This document shows, piece after piece, positions 7,079 to 15,692 of a stretch of DNA of 64,000 nucleotides (its first letter is position 1; each line of letters begins with the position of its first letter). Under the pieces are notes generated by a model. That model was not told the DNA's origin. It saw only the letters and a program-made list of their open reading frames with translations, and made no database searches. Location of the stretch: NCBI RefSeq assembly GCF_002082015.1, contig NZ_CP015109.1:1619501-1683500 (forward strand), read 5' to 3'. The DNA comes from Sporosarcina ureae (lineage in GTDB: Bacteria; Bacillota; Bacilli; Bacillales_A; Planococcaceae). Position numbers and translations under genes: made by a program.

Positions 7079-9307
7079 GTGAGAAAATGGAATACCGCAC
7101 TAGTTTTACTGGCATTACTTTTCATGTGTTCCATTCAGTCTGCCAGCGCACAAACGACAGACGTAAAATATATAGACGTCTCTAATCACCACTGGGCAAA
7201 AAATGAAATTATGCAGCTAGATGAAATGAAAATCATCACAGGCAATTTCGATATGCAGTTCCATCCTGAAACACCACTAACAAGGGGGCAAGCTGCTGTA
7301 TCTTTATCTAAAATATTCGGATCAAAATTCGTTGATCAATCTTTCGGTTTTTCAGATATCGCATGGGGATCGGATAAAGCACGTTTTGCTTTGACTGCTG
7401 TCGAAAACGGCTGGATCCAACCAAGCAAACGTGGAGTTTTTGGCTTTAATGAACCATTGACGAAGACAGAGCTATGGAATTCACTCATTACAGCTTTTGA
7501 TATGGAAAAGGACTTTGGTAAAGTGTTATCTACTAGTTGGCCTTCTAGTTCGGATCGAGCTACGGTACAAAACATTCCTGTCTACACATTTCCTCAAGTA
7601 GAGGAGTTTCTTCAGTATGGAGACTCGGTCGTATCGCGAGCATACTTTTCAAAAGCCTTGCACCGGATACTAGTGGAAACCAATCGTATAAAACAACCGA
7701 AGCAATTTACACTTACCGCTCCAGAAGAGTCCGTTACCTATAGTGAAAGTGTGCCCGAAAACCATTTAGGTAGTGTACCGTTCAGTACACATCCTCTTTA
7801 TTTACGTTCTAAGGAAGCATTTGAATATATAGACTTTACACAAACCAATTATGACTTCTCACGAGATAGTACGTATAGGTATGCAGTTGGAACAGATGGG
7901 GCAGAAGTTAAACTAACTGTTCGTCAATTACCTAATGAAGATGTATTTGTTTTCTCGGAACTAAACAATCCAACCGACACGCCTATTACCGTAGAAGTGC
8001 TCCAAAAAGAAGAAGATATTGCACGTTTTAATGTATTCCGCTATGACCGCTATCCACTCATGCGTGAAAACAAAGATCGGACCGATGCTGACATGACAAC
8101 GTATCCGACAGGACTGTTACGTTTCATCAAGACAGATGGCACAGTAGAAGAGCGAATGATTGGGCAAGCTTATCTCTCCAAACCATTATCGCTCCGCTAT
8201 GATAATGGCGAGCAAAGTATTTCGCGTGAACTTCTTGAAGAGCAAGAGAATTTTTCCTATGCGTTAGCTGGAAAAACACTATTATCCTCTTATACACTTC
8301 AAGCCAATTCAGGGGAAATTGCTGATCATTGGTATGTCGATTCGGACGAACCGTTGTTTAATTCAAAGGATGATATATTTAAGTGGATGAGAGAAACTAG
8401 TCAGAACCACAAGAAGCGGAATAATTGGTACACTGCAGATGGTTCGTATAATAAACTGGCTGACTCGACAGAGCCCATGCCCGTTACAGGTCAAAACTAT
8501 GGACGTACTTTATTGATGCTGAAAGAGGATCGCGCATTGACACTTTATCACGAAAATAAAGGGCGTTATTTTGAGAATCTAGTCTATAATGCTTTCGTCA
8601 ACTTGAAAAACTTCAAACAAGATAAAGCCTACTGGGAAACAGAAGTAACCAGTACGTATCTCAAACATTTATATGATATTCATGCACCATTCATTGATAC
8701 GCGTTTCAACGAACAAATCGCTTTATTCTATTATAATAGCGGCAGTGAGTTTGGGATCCCTTCAGCGAATGAACCATTGCGTAATTATGCGGATCTGCTC
8801 GTTTCACAGCAACAAAAAGGCAATATTAATCGAGTAGCTAGCGATGCATATTATATTGCGGATTACTTTCCAATCAAACAGAATGTAACTACCCATACAT
8901 CTATGAACCATGCACTCGGTGGCATGAATATCCTACTCCGGTCTTATCAGGAATTCGGAGATTGGCGATATCTTCAAACTGCACGCAATATCCAACGAGC
9001 CATTGTCTACCAAAAAGATCAATGGATTCGAGATAACGGAGATATTTGGTACAAGGTCTCTCCAGAATTCCATTTCGAAGGTGATGATTATAAACACCTG
9101 ACACTAGAAGATTTGATTGAATCTTATCAGCTTTGGCAGCAAATTGATCCTATCTACTTGCCTACGCTGAAGCAACTGATTATTTCAAAGGCTACTTTCC
9201 TATCCAATGAAAAACTAGGCTATACGACGAAGATTAAAAAGGGTTTGAAGGAAATTGGATTGTACGAGTATCTACCAGATGGTGATGAATTCACCGATGC
9301 ATTATAA
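7079..9307 (+). CDS. S-layer-homology-domain surface protein with alpha-helical C-terminal domain
   Basis: The 742-residue product begins with a signal peptide (RKWNTALVLLALLF..., cleavage after SASA). It is followed by two SLH repeats: about 30-80, with YIDVSNHHWAKNEI and TPLTRGQAAVSLSK; and about 92-145, with FSDIAWGSDKARFAL and EPLTKTELWNSL. SLH repeats anchor proteins to secondary wall polymer. The remaining roughly 550 residues are beta-rich and then helical. The C-terminal part (NHALGGMNILLRSYQEFGD..., IYLPTLKQLIISKATFL) resembles helical toroid proteins such as epimerase or hydrolase C-terminal domains, but I cannot name a family. GTG at 7079 is chosen because TTGGAGGT precedes it and the signal peptide starts there; an in-frame upstream codon at 7001 overlaps the promoter. 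Confidence 0.8.
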   Translation: MRKWNTALVLLALLFMCSIQSASAQTTDVKYIDVSNHHWAKNEIMQLDEMKIITGNFDMQFHPETPLTRGQAAVSLSKIFGSKFVDQSFGFSDIAWGSDKARFALTAVENGWIQPSKRGVFGFNEPLTKTELWNSLITAFDMEKDFGKVLSTSWPSSSDRATVQNIPVYTFPQVEEFLQYGDSVVSRAYFSKALHRILVETNRIKQPKQFTLTAPEESVTYSESVPENHLGSVPFSTHPLYLRSKEAFEYIDFTQTNYDFSRDSTYRYAVGTDGAEVKLTVRQLPNEDVFVFSELNNPTDTPITVEVLQKEEDIARFNVFRYDRYPLMRENKDRTDADMTTYPTGLLRFIKTDGTVEERMIGQAYLSKPLSLRYDNGEQSISRELLEEQENFSYALAGKTLLSSYTLQANSGEIADHWYVDSDEPLFNSKDDIFKWMRETSQNHKKRNNWYTADGSYNKLADSTEPMPVTGQNYGRTLLMLKEDRALTLYHENKGRYFENLVYNAFVNLKNFKQDKAYWETEVTSTYLKHLYDIHAPFIDTRFNEQIALFYYNSGSEFGIPSANEPLRNYADLLVSQQQKGNINRVASDAYYIADYFPIKQNVTTHTSMNHALGGMNILLRSYQEFGDWRYLQTARNIQRAIVYQKDQWIRDNGDIWYKVSPEFHFEGDDYKHLTLEDLIESYQLWQQIDPIYLPTLKQLIISKATFLSNEKLGYTTKIKKGLKEIGLYEYLPDGDEFTDAL

Positions 9308-9311
9308 GCAC

Positions 9312-9361
9312 AATGAAAAGGGCGATCCATGCACAAACAGTGCAAGATCGCCCTTTTCATT
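9312..9361. terminator. Bidirectional terminator between SLH gene and putP
   Basis: AATGAAAAGGGCGATC (9312-9327) pairs with GATCGCCCTTTTCATT (9346-9361), with an inner TGCAC/GTGCA stem. It overlaps the last base of putP and serves both convergent genes. Confidence 0.85.
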
Positions 9362-10842
9362 TACTTTTCTTCTTCAAGCAATTCCATTGTTTCATCGTAT
9401 TCTTTTTCAATTATGGAGTTGTGTGTATACGTTGCTTTACTTACTACAACCGCCACAAGGAGACAAATCGCAAACCCTGGAACAATTTCATATAATGTAC
9501 TCGATAAGAACTTGACGTTACCCCAAACACCGACTGTAATAGCACCAGCGATCATACCGTATAGTGCACCTTTAGCCGTTAGCTTTCTCCAATATAATGA
9601 TAAGAGTATAATAGGACCGAAAGCTCCACCAAACCCTGCCCAAGCGAATGAAACCAATTTCAAGACAGATTCTTTATTTGGCCAAGCCAGTAATATAGCG
9701 ACAATCGTCACGAACAGAACTGCCAGGCGGCCTAAAAATACATAGCGACTATCTGAAGCGTTTGTTTTGAAAACTGCTTTATACAAGTCTTCAATCAAAG
9801 CAGATGATGTCACGATCAATTGAGATGATATTGTACTCATAATAGCCGCCAAGACAGCGGCTAGCATGATACCTGCAATTAACGGATGGAAGATGAGCTG
9901 TCCGAGAACGATAAAGACCGTTTCTGGATCTGCCAAGTCTGCGCTGTTTTGCTGAAAATACGCGATACCAATTAATGCGGTAGCAATTGCACCTATCAAG
10001 CTCAGTAACATCCAGCCAATACCGATCCGTCTAGCACTTTTCGTCTCTTTAACAGAACTGATCGCCATAAAGCGAACGATAATATGCGGCTGTCCGAAGT
10101 AACCTAGTCCCCATGCCAGTGAGGAAATGATTCCTACCACACTCACACCCGATACAAAGTTAAAGAGCGAAGGATCGACTTCTCTTATACTCGCTGCAGT
10201 TTCTGAAAATCCACCTGTAATAAAAATACCAAATGAAGGCACTAAAATGAGCGCTAAAAACATAATCAATCCCTGGATGAAATCCGTATAACTCACCGCC
10301 AAGAATCCACCGAATAAGGTATACGCTAACACTACTACCGAAACAATAATGAGTCCTGTATGATAGTCTAAACCGAATGAACTTTGAAAGAACTTCCCTC
10401 CTGCTACCATACCTGAGGATACGTAGAACGTGAAGAATGCTAAAATAATGATCCCTGAAGCCACCCGCAATAAACGAGAAGTATCTTTTAACCTGTTTTC
10501 AAGGAAACTCGGAATCGTGATAGAGTTATTTGAAACTTGTGTGTATGCACGTAAACGCGGCGCCACAAACAGCCAGTTCAAATAAGCACCTACCGTTAAG
10601 CCAATCGCAAGCCAAGCTTCACCTAATCCACTTAAATAAATGGCACCCGGCAGTCCCATCAACAGCCAACCGGACATATCGGAAGCTCCGGCACTTAGTG
10701 CTGTAACAGCCGGCCCGAGCGAACGTCCACCAAGCATATAATCCGTCAGGTTCGATGTACGTTTGAACGCATACCAACCAATGAATAGCATAGCCGCCAT
10801 GTACACGATTATGGAAATAAGCTGATACATTTGTTCTGTCAT
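9361..10842 (-). CDS. putP: Sodium/proline symporter, PutP/OpuE type
   Basis: The 493-residue sodium:solute symporter has the expected 13 or so transmembrane segments. It contains TDYMLGGRSLGPAVTALSAGASDMSGW near the N-terminus and the family segment FGGFLAVSYTDFIQG near the middle, both characteristic of PutP-type proline carriers. It would import proline with sodium, for nutrition or osmoprotection. ATG 10842 is preceded by AAAGGAGATGATAGT. It stands alone, without putA or putB beside it, which leaves catabolic and osmotic roles equally possible. Confidence 0.9.
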   Translation of the reverse strand: MTEQMYQLISIIVYMAAMLFIGWYAFKRTSNLTDYMLGGRSLGPAVTALSAGASDMSGWLLMGLPGAIYLSGLGEAWLAIGLTVGAYLNWLFVAPRLRAYTQVSNNSITIPSFLENRLKDTSRLLRVASGIIILAFFTFYVSSGMVAGGKFFQSSFGLDYHTGLIIVSVVVLAYTLFGGFLAVSYTDFIQGLIMFLALILVPSFGIFITGGFSETAASIREVDPSLFNFVSGVSVVGIISSLAWGLGYFGQPHIIVRFMAISSVKETKSARRIGIGWMLLSLIGAIATALIGIAYFQQNSADLADPETVFIVLGQLIFHPLIAGIMLAAVLAAIMSTISSQLIVTSSALIEDLYKAVFKTNASDSRYVFLGRLAVLFVTIVAILLAWPNKESVLKLVSFAWAGFGGAFGPIILLSLYWRKLTAKGALYGMIAGAITVGVWGNVKFLSSTLYEIVPGFAICLLVAVVVSKATYTHNSIIEKEYDETMELLEEEK

Positions 10843-11016
10843 ACTATCATCTCCTTTTTTCTATCTATGTACTCATACTACCTGATAGGTAGCACGCTTT
10901 GAACCTTTATTTCGAGACTCGTAGAATATGACTATTTTTCGATACAATTCCCCGGGAAATTACTTCATTTGACATAGAACACATACGCATTTTATTTTCA
11001 CACTCTACATATATAT

Positions 11017-11043
11017 TGAAACCATTCTTTCCATCATAACGTA
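11017..11043 (+). promoter_or_regulatory. ECF-sigma (SigW-like) promoter of the YbjQ-family gene
   Basis: TGAAAC (11017-11022) and CGTA (11040-11043) are separated by 17 bases, upstream of the UPF0145 gene. The same boxes with 16-base spacing precede sigW in this window. B. subtilis SigW promoters use this motif pair; control by SigW here is inferred. Confidence 0.5.
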
Positions 11044-11071
11044 TATATACAAACCAAAGGGGGAGGTCAAA

Positions 11072-11395
11072 TTGTTACACACGACAACTAACATGCTGCA
11101 AGGCCGGACTATTGAAACGTATCACGGGATTGTATCAGGAGAAACCATTATGGGGGCAAATATCGTACGGGATATTTTTGCATCCGTGACGGATATTGTA
11201 GGGGGACGTAGTGCTGCCTATGAAAGTAAATTAACTGAAGCACGTCAAACAGCACTGGATGAAATGTCCCGGAAAGCAAATGCCATGGGGGCGAACGCTG
11301 TCATCGGTGTCGATTTGGATTTCGAAATGGTACGTGAAGGTATGATGATGTGTATCGCAACGGGTACAGCCGTTACGTATCGCGATGGAGAGTAA
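11072..11395 (+). CDS. YbjQ/UPF0145 family protein
   Basis: The 107-residue protein has the family pattern: [20 protein letters not shown] at the start, then [10 protein letters not shown], a long helix [18 protein letters not shown] and [16 protein letters not shown]. Members form pentameric beta-barrel-like assemblies; the biological role is unknown despite an old 'heavy-metal-binding' label. The start is a TTG at 11072, four bases after GGGGGAGGT; there is no better in-frame codon before the conserved TTT. An ECF-type promoter and a strong downstream terminator make it a single-gene unit, possibly part of the envelope-stress response. Confidence 0.85.
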   Translation: MLHTTTNMLQGRTIETYHGIVSGETIMGANIVRDIFASVTDIVGGRSAAYESKLTEARQTALDEMSRKANAMGANAVIGVDLDFEMVREGMMMCIATGTAVTYRDGE

Positions 11396-11402
11396 TCGTA
11401 TA

Positions 11403-11439
11403 TACAAAAAGAGAGAGGGAATCCCCCTCTCTTTTTGTA
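11403..11439. terminator. Bidirectional terminator
   Basis: TACAAAAAGAGAG (from 11403) pairs with CTCTCTTTTTGTA (ending 11439) around a GGG/CCC core, serving the convergent YbjQ-family and ywbE genes. Confidence 0.8.
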
Positions 11440-11634
11440 TTATGCTAATATTTCTGCTACACGACCAACTTGTCCATCTTCAAGCCGTACTTTAATCCCG
11501 TGCGGATGAAAACTGGAATTGGTCAGCAAATCTTTAACGATGCCTTCTGTTTTTACACCGCTTCGCTGATCTTTCTTTAAAATAACGGCTACTCGTAATC
11601 CAGGTTTTACATCTGCTCGATTTTGTCCATTCAT
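11440..11634 (-). CDS. ywbE: YwbE family protein
   Basis: The 64-residue basic protein starts MNGQNRADVKPGLRVAVILK and ends in HPHGIKVRLEDGQVGRVAEI, matching the YwbE (DUF2196) family across its length. The fold looks like a small KOW/SH3-like barrel; the function is unknown. The ATG at 11634 is chosen over the in-frame GTG at 11643 because the family begins MNGQ and GGGAGAG lies 8 bases upstream of this ATG. Confidence 0.85.
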   Translation of the reverse strand: MNGQNRADVKPGLRVAVILKKDQRSGVKTEGIVKDLLTNSSFHPHGIKVRLEDGQVGRVAEILA

Positions 11635-11759
11635 ATATTCCACTCTCCCTGTTTTTATTCAGTGTACCACATTTATGAACTCTTTCTTCTCAAGTACATC
11701 TGATGAAGGAAGACATAATGCATGATACAATAAAGACTATCAAACTAGGAGGGGTTTTC

Positions 11760-12200
11760 ATGCGATTAACAGTATACTTAGCTGGGGAAATTCACACATC
11801 TTGGCGAGATGAAGTCAAACAACAAGCAAAAGATCTACAATTACCTGTCGATTTTGTCGGCCCCATGGAAGATCATGACCGCTCAGACAACATCGGCGAA
11901 GAAATTCTAGGCGAACAACCCGGTAAACTATTTAAAGATGCCGCAGCTTCTAGCTTTAATAACTTACGAACGGAAATTTTAATGAAAAAATCAGATGTTG
12001 TTATCGCGTTATTTGGTGAACAATACAAACAGTGGAATACCGCAATGGACGCCAGTGCAGCAGTCGCTTTCGGAAAACCACTTATTCTGATTCGTCAGGA
12101 AAATCATCATCACCCTTTAAAAGAGCTATCTCGCAAAGCACATGTTACCGTAGAATCAGTTGATCAAGCAGTCTTAGCATTGAAATATATTTTTGAGTAA
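11760..12200 (+). CDS. ytoQ: YtoQ family protein
   Basis: The 146-residue protein begins MRLTVYLAGEIHTSWRDEV and contains FVGPMEDHDRSDNIGEEILG and KQWNTAMDASAA, aligning end to end with B. subtilis YtoQ as I recall it. The fold is nucleoside 2-deoxyribosyltransferase-like (LAGEIH near the start, DASAAVAFGKP later), but no activity is established. ATG 11760 follows CTAGGAGGGG; the longer in-frame start at 11703 has no ribosome binding site. It stands as a single gene ended by the hairpin at 12223. Confidence 0.88.
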   Translation: MRLTVYLAGEIHTSWRDEVKQQAKDLQLPVDFVGPMEDHDRSDNIGEEILGEQPGKLFKDAAASSFNNLRTEILMKKSDVVIALFGEQYKQWNTAMDASAAVAFGKPLILIRQENHHHPLKELSRKAHVTVESVDQAVLALKYIFE

Positions 12201-12222
12201 TTATGTAAATTACTTACTAGAG

Positions 12223-12257
12223 GACAAGCCTATCATTTATCGGCTTGTCTTTTTTTG
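12223..12257 (+). terminator. Intrinsic terminator after ytoQ
   Basis: GACAAGCC (12223-12230) pairs with GGCTTGTC (12242-12249) and is followed by a run of seven T residues. Confidence 0.85.
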
Positions 12258-12419
12258 TCTACACTTGAAACACCATTTATTTGGGCTAGTATGTACACAT
12301 ACTATTTTCGTCCTATCATACCATCAAATAAAATCTCCTGACTGAAAATTCTATACGTATATAGCCGAGCAAATGGTAGAATAGAAGTAGTTGAGATAGT
12401 AGGAAGGGGTAAGTGGGTC

Positions 12420-15248
12420 GTGCAAAAAAAAGGAATACGCCAACAATACATAAAAGTATTTATCGTTTCAATAGTCATCGCGATTGTCGGAATGGCTAGT
12501 ATGTACTTCTATGCAAGTAACACTTGGGATGAACTAGATGATCAACAGCAAAACTCTTATGCAAAATCGAAACAAATAGAGGAAATATCTGATTCAATTC
12601 AAGATCTATTCTTTCGGATCCGGGGTTACTATGCGTTTCAAATTGAGGATGAATTAAACCATGCTTATCAAGCAATCGAAGATATTCATTCTCATTCCAA
12701 GGAATTTAGATCGTTTCAACTGAACGCAGAAGAACAACAAATCATTGCGGAAATTGATAGCTTCTTAATCGAATACGAAAAGGTCATCCTCCCGAAAGCC
12801 ATACAATTTGTTGAAGAAAATGATTATGACAGCTTACGGAACCTGGCAAATAGTGGTGCTAATCTAACCGTCAATAGCTTCATTAAATATGCCAATGAAT
12901 ACAAAGACTCTTCAAAGGATAAGCAAAGACTGGCAACTGATCATACGATGCAACAAACTAAATATTTCTTTTTAATCATCACCATATTCGGCTTCATCTT
13001 CTTACTTATTCCAATCTATATGGTTTGGAACGTTATCCACCGTGTGGTTAAGCCAATAGAAGAAATCACACATGCAGCAGATCAGTATGAAACAGAAGGC
13101 ACAGTACTATTCCACCCCATTCAGACAGAGAATGAAATCGGCGCACTCTCACAATCTATCCATAAAATGATGGAGCGCATTCAAATGAATGAGCAAGATC
13201 TCCTTTCTCAAAACGAAGAATTAATTACACAGCAAGATGAATTATTCAATCGCCAGACTAAAATGGAATTCGCTTTATCAGAAGCTCGCTTTTCCCGAGT
13301 TCGTTTGGAACGTTACAATGGCTTGAGTCATATCCTTTCATTCTCACTGGATAAGCAAGAAGTATGCGATCAAACTTTCGACTATTTAAATCAAGTCTAT
13401 CAATCCGATTTAGGTTTTCTTTGGCTTCCTAGCAGCGGAATTCATGCATTAAAAGGAATTTCACAAGAATTTTTTGATGAAATAAAATACGAACGGCTAG
13501 AGTATATAAGAACCCGACTTGAAACAGAGTCCTATTTCATTATCAAGCGGGAAGCGGAATATGAAAAAGGCATAGCTAGCAGTATTACATATGTCTATGA
13601 CTTTGTGGTAGGTATCTATAATGTCGATAATGAATTAAGCGTCGTGTCCGTCCTCTCACGTATTGGCAAACCGTTTACGGAAGACGATCAAAAAGATTTA
13701 TACGGTTTGCTTAAGCGAATTGCCATTGCAGTGGACCGAATTGAGCAATATGAACTCATTAGTCACGAACGTCAGTTGAATCGAAACATCCTAGATAGCA
13801 TCAATGAAGGCATCCGTTTTGTTTCAAATAGAGATGAGAAAGATAAGTATAATGCAGCCTTATTCGATTTACTGGGCATGGAGCCTGAAACCGAGCACAA
13901 CGCATGGTCTCGAGAAGAGTGGACGGAGAATTTTCTAAAACAAATCCATGATCCTGTCCGTTACAAAGCATTTCTAGATGAAGCAATTCAATCCGAATCC
14001 ACGAAATTCATTACTAACGAATATGTACTTTCACTACCTTCTGAACAATCTCGGGTCATGAATGTGTATAGTGTCCCTATTATTATTCAAGATGAAAAAG
14101 TCGGTACAATCTTCGTACACCGTGATATTACTCATGAACACGAAGTCAATAAAATGAAAACAGAATTGGTTTCGACTGTCAGTCATGAATTACGCACACC
14201 TTTGTCTAGCATCCTTGGATTCTCTGAACTTTTACTAAACAAAGATATGGATGATACCCGCAAGAAACGGTATCTTGAGACGATTCATAGCGAGGCAAAC
14301 CGCCTAACTGCCCTTATTAATGATTTCTTAGATCTTCAGCGGATGGAAGCTGGTCGTCAATCGTACACGATAGAGGATATATCAATCAATGAAGTGGTCG
14401 AAAAGGCTGTGGCTAATTTACTCATTCAATCACCTCACCATACGATAAAAGTGCAAGATCTAACTTATTCATCCATGGTCAGAGCCGACTATAATCGCAT
14501 TTTGCAAGTATTCACGAATTTGGTGGGAAATGCCATTAAATTCTCTCCTGACGGTGGAAGTGTGAACATCACTCTGTTCAATCAACAAGACGCTGTTACT
14601 GTTTCCATAGCGGACGAAGGCATTGGAATTCCTTCAGATACTATTGGACATCTTTTTGAGAAATTTTATCGATTCGATAATAGTTATAGTAGAAAAATTG
14701 GTGGTACAGGTCTCGGTCTATCTATTTGTAAAGAGGTTATACAAGATCATAATGGAAAGATTTGGGCCGATTCTGAAGAAAATGTAGGTACGACTATTTT
14801 CTTTTCCCTTCCTTTAAAACAGCAATTATCAATAGAAAAAATCGACTTTGATAAACCTTTGGTGGTGATAGTGGAAGATGATGTGAGTATTCCCTTATTA
14901 CTTGGTGAAGAGCTGTCAAGCAAAGATTTTTCAGTCATTCATCATTCCAAAGTAAGCAAAGCATTTGCATGTATAGAAAAAAGGAAACCTGCCGCAGTCG
15001 TCGTTGATCTAATGCTAGACGAAGGTGAAAGTGGCTGGGATCTGATTAGTAAAATGAAAGATCATACTCAAACGGAATCAATTCCTATTGTTATATCTTC
15101 TTCACTAGAAAAAGAACCGCTACTGATGGAGAAATTTCATGTTAGTGAATTTTTGACGAAACCTTATCCTCTCAGCAATTTATCATCCATTATCATGGAG
15201 ACTATGGAACGATCGGATGGACTGATTTTATATCCACAGAACGACTAA
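12420..15248 (+). CDS. Membrane hybrid histidine kinase (sensor-HAMP-GAF-PAS-HisKA-HATPase-REC)
   Basis: The 942-residue protein has TM1 at about 11-30, a helical extracellular sensor of about 150 residues, TM2 at about 180-203 and a HAMP domain. A GAF-like region (about 295-440) and a PAS-like region (about 455-570) follow. The kinase core has phospho-acceptor His589 in VSHELRTPLSS, NLVGNAIKFSPDGG (N box), DEGIGIP and GGTGLGLSI. A C-terminal receiver has VEDD near 820 and Asp863 in VVVDLMLDEG. It therefore autophosphorylates and can pass phosphate to its own receiver, which would need an Hpt partner. Such a partner is encoded convergently at 15693-17312. The GTG start at 12420 follows GGAAGGGG. 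The signal is unknown. Confidence 0.88.
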   Translation: MQKKGIRQQYIKVFIVSIVIAIVGMASMYFYASNTWDELDDQQQNSYAKSKQIEEISDSIQDLFFRIRGYYAFQIEDELNHAYQAIEDIHSHSKEFRSFQLNAEEQQIIAEIDSFLIEYEKVILPKAIQFVEENDYDSLRNLANSGANLTVNSFIKYANEYKDSSKDKQRLATDHTMQQTKYFFLIITIFGFIFLLIPIYMVWNVIHRVVKPIEEITHAADQYETEGTVLFHPIQTENEIGALSQSIHKMMERIQMNEQDLLSQNEELITQQDELFNRQTKMEFALSEARFSRVRLERYNGLSHILSFSLDKQEVCDQTFDYLNQVYQSDLGFLWLPSSGIHALKGISQEFFDEIKYERLEYIRTRLETESYFIIKREAEYEKGIASSITYVYDFVVGIYNVDNELSVVSVLSRIGKPFTEDDQKDLYGLLKRIAIAVDRIEQYELISHERQLNRNILDSINEGIRFVSNRDEKDKYNAALFDLLGMEPETEHNAWSREEWTENFLKQIHDPVRYKAFLDEAIQSESTKFITNEYVLSLPSEQSRVMNVYSVPIIIQDEKVGTIFVHRDITHEHEVNKMKTELVSTVSHELRTPLSSILGFSELLLNKDMDDTRKKRYLETIHSEANRLTALINDFLDLQRMEAGRQSYTIEDISINEVVEKAVANLLIQSPHHTIKVQDLTYSSMVRADYNRILQVFTNLVGNAIKFSPDGGSVNITLFNQQDAVTVSIADEGIGIPSDTIGHLFEKFYRFDNSYSRKIGGTGLGLSICKEVIQDHNGKIWADSEENVGTTIFFSLPLKQQLSIEKIDFDKPLVVIVEDDVSIPLLLGEELSSKDFSVIHHSKVSKAFACIEKRKPAAVVVDLMLDEGESGWDLISKMKDHTQTESIPIVISSSLEKEPLLMEKFHVSEFLTKPYPLSNLSSIIMETMERSDGLILYPQND

Positions 15249-15288
15249 AACAGAACGTCCTCTCCATAATGGAGAGGACGTTCTGTTT
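15248..15288. terminator. Long perfect hairpin between the convergent signalling genes
   Basis: A 19-bp perfect stem (15248-15266 with 15270-15288, 3-nt loop) starts at the last base of the kinase stop codon and is flanked by A/T-rich sequence on both sides. It can act as terminator for both directions. Confidence 0.85.
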
Positions 15289-15311
15289 GTCTATATAGAT
15301 ATGCACTTTAA

Positions 15312-15677
15312 TCAAAATAGTGATTTAACTAATTCGGCCAGTTCATTCGGGCTAAATGGTTTGGGTACAAAATAAGAGGCCCCTTTAGCTAAAGCAACGT
15401 CCTGATCTGCTTGCTGCGCTTTCGCAGTGAGCATAATAATAGGTATTGTCAGTTTCAGCGGTTGTAGACGCTCTAATAATTCCAAACCTGTCATACGTGG
15501 CATCATGTAATCTAAAAGAATGGCGTCGTATTGCTTGCCTCCGATCTTTTCTAAAGCATCTACTCCGTCTTCAGCTTCTTCTACTTGAAATCCTTCAAAT
15601 TCCAAAGTGTCCGTGAGCAACATACGCAAAATATCTTCATCATCTACAACTAACACTTTTTTTCCTACATGTGTCAA
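15312..15677 (-). CDS. Single-domain response regulator (CheY/Spo0F-like)
   Basis: The 121-residue protein consists of one receiver domain: acidic pair VVDDEDILRML, phospho-acceptor Asp in ILLDYMMPRMTG, Thr in IIMLTAKA and Lys in VPKPFSP. There is no output domain, so it should act as a phosphate carrier or by protein contact. The TTG at 15677 is preferred: AAGGAGG ends 9 bases before it, whereas the in-frame GTG at 15686 overlaps that ribosome binding site. The gene starts 15 bases after the Hpt-REC-GGDEF-REC gene, and its Shine-Dalgarno sequence touches that gene's stop, so the two form one operon. Confidence 0.88.
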   Translation of the reverse strand: MTHVGKKVLVVDDEDILRMLLTDTLEFEGFQVEEAEDGVDALEKIGGKQYDAILLDYMMPRMTGLELLERLQPLKLTIPIIMLTAKAQQADQDVALAKGASYFVPKPFSPNELAELVKSLF

Positions 15678-15692
15678 AGTGGGCACCTCCTT

